Positions 63,364-64,000 of a stretch of 64,000 bases of DNA are shown here, piece after piece. The stretch lies in contig NZ_CP150235.1 in NCBI RefSeq assembly GCF_037974355.1, positions 4,154,001-4,218,000 of the forward strand, read 5' to 3'. How positions within the stretch are numbered: position 1 is the stretch's first letter; the number at the start of each line of letters is the position of its first letter. The DNA comes from Paenibacillus sp. FSL R5-0517 (GTDB lineage Bacteria; Bacillota; Bacilli; Paenibacillales; Paenibacillaceae). The notes below the pieces were generated by a model. It had not been told where the DNA came from and searched no databases. It worked only from the letters and a program-made list of their open reading frames with translations. The position numbers were made by a program, and so were the translations under genes.

Positions 63364-64000
63364 ATGCAATTAACAGTGAGTAAATTTGCAAAGCTGGCGG
63401 GCACGACAGTTCGTACGTTAAGACATTATCGACAACTTGGCATATTGGTTCCCTCACAAAAGAACGAAAATGATCATCATGTATATATAAATGAGGATTT
63501 TAAAAGGCTGCATGAAATTCAATTGTTGCAAAGTCTAGGACTTTCATTAAACGAGATTAAAGCCGGTTTGGATAATCCGCAATATTCTTTTGATGAAATA
63601 ATTAAAGTTCAAGAACAATCGCTTAAACATAGGAGAAAAGCTATTGATTGTTCTTTAGCATTAATTAAACGAATAAAACGGTTAAAGGAAAAAGATCAAT
63701 TCAATGAATTAAACTCAGAATTGCTCATGCTACTTATGAACTCAATGCGTGTTGAGGAGGACCAAAAAAAGCTGCTTCAAAAGTATGTTTCTGCGGATAT
63801 TATTGAAAAGGTGTTCCCAGAGGATATCTCTAAGCAAACTTACTTGGATGAACAATTATTCAATTTGGTATTGCTTGTCCATCGAGCTACCCTACACGAT
63901 CTTAAACCAGATCATCCTTCCATACAGCAACAGTTGAAGGATATCATTACAAATACCCAATTAAATCAACTGATTCTCCATGACGAAGAAAAGAACGAAG
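63364..64000 (+). CDS. MerR-family regulator, truncated by window edge
   Basis: 212 codons are open from ATG 63364 to the end of the window, with an AAGAGGG-like site upstream. The N-terminal winged helix reads TVSKFAKLAGTTVRTLRHY, then RQLGILVPS, then the LLQSLGLSLNEIKAGL recognition wing, all typical of MerR. The C-terminal part resembles TipA/MerR-type helical effector domains but is incomplete. It lies 23 bases after the CPBP gene on the same strand and probably controls it. Confidence 0.85.
   Translation, partial: MQLTVSKFAKLAGTTVRTLRHYRQLGILVPSQKNENDHHVYINEDFKRLHEIQLLQSLGLSLNEIKAGLDNPQYSFDEIIKVQEQSLKHRRKAIDCSLALIKRIKRLKEKDQFNELNSELLMLLMNSMRVEEDQKKLLQKYVSADIIEKVFPEDISKQTYLDEQLFNLVLLVHRATLHDLKPDHPSIQQQLKDIITNTQLNQLILHDEEKNE

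Noticed and set aside
1..64000. CRISPR arrays, tRNA or rRNA genes, insertion sequences, phage genes
   Set aside because: No regularly spaced repeats, cloverleaf or rRNA-like sequence, transposase or integrase were seen.

Overview
The window looks like a chromosomal segment of a Paenibacillus-type Firmicute. The signs are strong GGAGG-type ribosome sites, frequent TTG and GTG starts, mid-40s GC by eye with AT-rich islands, LplB/YtcP-like sugar permeases without a local ATPase, large membrane-bound AraC regulators, LicT/RAT antitermination and CcpA cre sites. The genus is an inference. No rRNA, tRNA, CRISPR array or insertion sequence was recognised.

Region 1 (1-22913) is the most unusual part. 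A single minus-strand run of 21 genes, most of them overlapping or less than 50 bases apart, goes from an AraC regulator (22910) to two ABC exporter halves (1756). It encodes three free-standing carrier proteins, an NRPS-like adenylation enzyme, an acyl-CoA/ACP-synthetase-like ligase, a PaaK-like ligase, a truncated asparaginyl-tRNA-synthetase-like enzyme and a fold-III PLP decarboxylase. It also encodes a PhyH-type dioxygenase, an aldo/keto reductase, an SDR, an acyl-CoA-dehydrogenase-like flavoprotein, an APH-like kinase, an Mrp-like ATPase, an HPr-kinase-like protein, a Nudix hydrolase, a methyltransferase and a nucleotidyltransferase-fold protein. Next to the exporter genes lie two divergent BtrH-like genes, one complete (709-1770) and one cut by the window edge (1-351). 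The parts resemble the butirosin side-chain logic: an amino acid tethered to an ACP, decarboxylated, modified, then transferred by a BtrH-type acyltransferase. Lasso-peptide-style tailoring genes are added, but there is no modular NRPS/PKS and no recognisable RiPP core. The product is unknown.

Region 2 (23393-36829) is mainly sugar use and housekeeping: an integral-membrane acyltransferase, a GNAT acetyltransferase, a GH78 alpha-L-rhamnosidase with a divergent AraC regulator, and a 5'-nucleotidase-like HAD enzyme. It continues with the licT-bglP-bgl GH1 beta-glucoside operon (two RAT/terminator pairs and a cre in the promoter), a secreted protein of unknown role and a membrane metallophosphoesterase.

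Region 3 (37074-50022) holds a zwf-tal-gnd pentose phosphate operon with a divergent LysR gene, an MCP-CheW-CheA chemosensory operon, a protein of unknown role, a cupin, an aldo/keto reductase and an XRE regulator.

Region 4 (50423-62360) has a compact operon amidohydrolase - DgaE-like ammonia lyase - DgaF-like aldolase - PfkB kinase - GntR. This would take an (N-acylated) amino-sugar acid to KDPG and on to pyruvate plus triose phosphate. A 776-residue membrane AraC regulator separates it from an ABC sugar importer/GH130 phosphorylase operon preceded by a cre site. The right edge (62732-64000) is AT-rich and carries a CPBP intramembrane protease and a truncated MerR regulator.
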